6,549 nt of DNA from Acidicaldus organivorans (GTDB taxonomy: Bacteria; Pseudomonadota; Alphaproteobacteria; Acetobacterales; Acetobacteraceae): NCBI GenBank assembly GCA_000759655.1, contig KN174041.1, positions 2,703 through 9,251 on the forward strand, given 5' to 3'. Positions 6,201 through 6,549 of the stretch are shown here, one piece after another. The notes below the pieces were generated by a model, which was not told where the DNA came from, searched no databases, and saw only the letters and a program-made list of their open reading frames with translations. The translations under genes were made by a program, and so were the position numbers. Positions within the stretch are counted from its first letter, which is position 1, and each line of letters starts with the position of its first letter.

Positions 6201-6549
6201 CGGCACCTCGCGCCCAAGCGCGGCGATCGCCGCCCGCGCCCCGTTGACCGCGGCCTTGGCCTGGAGCGGGTCCTGCACCGTCTCGATCAGGATCGCATCG
6301 ACCCCGCCTTCGATCAGGCCACTCGCCTGTTCGGTGAGGGCCGCTTCCAGCGTATCGTAGTCGATCGAGCCGAGGGAGGGGAGCTTGGTGCCGGGCCCGA
6401 TACTGCCGAGCACGAAGCGGGGTCTTGCGTCGCTGAAGCGCAAGGCGGCCTCGCGGGCGAGTTCGGCGCCGATGCGGTTGATCTCGCGGGCGCGCTCGGC
6501 AAGCCCGAATTCGCCGAGCGTGATCGGACTCGCCCCGAAAGTGTTGGTC
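3276..6549 (-). CDS. metH: Cobalamin-dependent methionine synthase (MetH), missing only its extreme N-terminus
   Basis: Transfers methyl from 5-methyltetrahydrofolate through cobalamin to homocysteine, giving methionine, in the cytoplasm. The frame is open to the right edge (first full codon at 6548) and 1,090 residues are visible. The true start lies outside; a TTG at 6443 is internal. Modules in visible numbering: homocysteine domain 1-250, opening with 'TNTFGA', with zinc cysteines at about 154 (GLNCATGP) and 220-221 (GGCCGTT); pterin domain about 270-555 ('SIGERCNANGSKK', 'VIDSTE', 'SNISFGLNPAAR'); cobalamin cap and Rossmann domain about 565-785, with 'DVHDIGKN' carrying the cobalt-ligand His near 661 (codon 4568-4566), 'MSGLL' and 'LLGGAAL'; reactivation domain about 830-1090, with 'PPFWG', 'GYPACP' (SAM-binding loop) and a final 'HARYFSV'. 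All key residues are present, so the enzyme looks functional. The wording of the pterin and cobalamin modules resembles mycobacterial MetH more than E. coli MetH. About 80 N-terminal residues are probably missing. The methyltransferase gene follows after 18 nt. Confidence 0.98.
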   Translation of the reverse strand, partial: TNTFGASPITLGEFGLAERAREINRIGAELAREAALRFSDARPRFVLGSIGPGTKLPSLGSIDYDTLEAALTEQASGLIEGGVDAILIETVQDPLQAKAAVNGARAAIAALGREVPIFVQVTVETTGTLLVGTEIAAAATILEALRIPLIGLNCATGPQEMAEHVRWLSQNWPGLISVQPNAGLPELVEGQTRYPLTPGELATWLERFVREDGVNLIGGCCGTTESHIEALDAMLRRLGERRPEPVRRQVVWVPAVASLYTQVPLRQENSYFSIGERCNANGSKKWRELQERHDWDGCVAMGREQVAEGSNALDVCTAFVGRDEGAEMAEVIRRFTASVNAPLVIDSTETPVIARALKLHGGKPIINSINFEDGEAQAAARLELARKFGAAVVALTIDEEGMAKTPERKLAIARRLVEFACNRHGLAPSDLLIDPLTFTIATGNEEDRKLGLWTLEGIRLIREAFPEVQIILGLSNISFGLNPAARAVLNSVFLDHALRAGMTGAIVHVSKIKPLHQIPPEEVALAEDLIFDRRREGYDPLARMLEVFAERKSKDEARKRPETVEERLAARIVEGDRKGLEADLDEALRRYKPLEIINDILLSGMKTVGELFGAGKMQLPFVLQSAETMKAAVAYLEPFMERVEGQQKGTIVLATVKGDVHDIGKNLVDIILTNNGYKVVNLGIKVPLSDMIAAAREHRAHAIGMSGLLVKSTVVMRENLEEMSRLGLDIPVLLGGAALTRSYVEEECVRAYACGRVAYARDAFDGLKLMEKIVGNDFDDYLAAIAARNEGKKRHGHRRLGAAQEAALAPVDREAARARRKRLTANEPRLSPPFWGPRQIATPPRALVPFINERSLYQFQWGFRKQGRSLEEFLEWARRELRPSLQRMLEICEREEILSPQAIYGYWKAAGDGNDVVIFAEDGVTELARFTLPRQPREDGECIADFFRDITEPERDVIALQVVTMGRRASEVAHRWFEEGRYQDYLYLHGFSVEMAEAMAEYTHRRIRAELGFAHEDAREVEKMLAQGYRGSRYSFGYPACPRLEDQAILLRLLEAERIGVTLSEEFQLEPEQSTSAIVTLNSHARYFSV

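Noticed and set aside
2033..6230. Three copies of GCGATCGC (2033-2040, 4192-4199, 6223-6230), like the cyanobacterial HIP1 octamer
   Set aside because: Three copies slightly exceed chance at this GC content, but two fall in Ala-Ile-Ala codons. The density is far below that of HIP1-rich cyanobacterial genomes.
6443..6549. TTG at 6443 as the metH start
   Set aside because: The frame continues upstream without a stop and encodes the conserved homocysteine-domain motif TNTFGA, so the gene starts beyond the window.

Overview
This is a high-GC bacterial window. It most resembles an alphaproteobacterium: the tRNA-Thr(UGU) and the DegP-type protease look like alphaproteobacterial forms recalled from memory. 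A Rhodospirillales/Acetobacteraceae-like source is possible, but the sequence alone does not prove it. Four protein genes lie on the minus strand and one tRNA gene lies on the plus strand. The window cuts into a gene at each end.

Right to left along the minus strand: (i) metH, cobalamin-dependent methionine synthase, runs from beyond the right edge to 3276. All four MetH modules are present and only the extreme N-terminus is missing. (ii) An 18-nt gap leads to a SAM-dependent methyltransferase (3257-2154) with an acidic/glycine-rich linker, a heptad coiled coil and a 'SRSWRLTAPLR' tail of the kind seen on cell-surface polysaccharide enzymes. (iii) A plus-strand tRNA-Thr (2092-2163) meets this gene tail to tail, and the last 10 nt of the methyltransferase gene, including its stop codon, lie inside the tRNA 3' end. 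(iv) A roughly 125-nt intergenic region separates the tRNA from a divergently read, exported DegP/HtrA-family serine protease with two PDZ domains (1967-453). (v) degP is followed by a strong intrinsic terminator (390-419) and then by the start of a separate gene (334 to beyond the left edge), whose N-terminal domain resembles the CoA-binding domain of ADP-forming acyl-CoA synthetases.

metH and the methyltransferase are probably co-transcribed. MetH regenerates the methionine used to make SAM, and the methyltransferase consumes SAM, but a direct functional link is only inferred. degP appears to be its own unit for envelope protein quality control. The rest of the set is ordinary chromosomal housekeeping. 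I see no CRISPR array, transposase, toxin-antitoxin pair, phage gene or obvious new system. The points worth a second look are the tRNA/CDS overlap, the composite methyltransferase, the actinobacterial-like MetH subtype and the compressed CoA-binding domain at the left edge.
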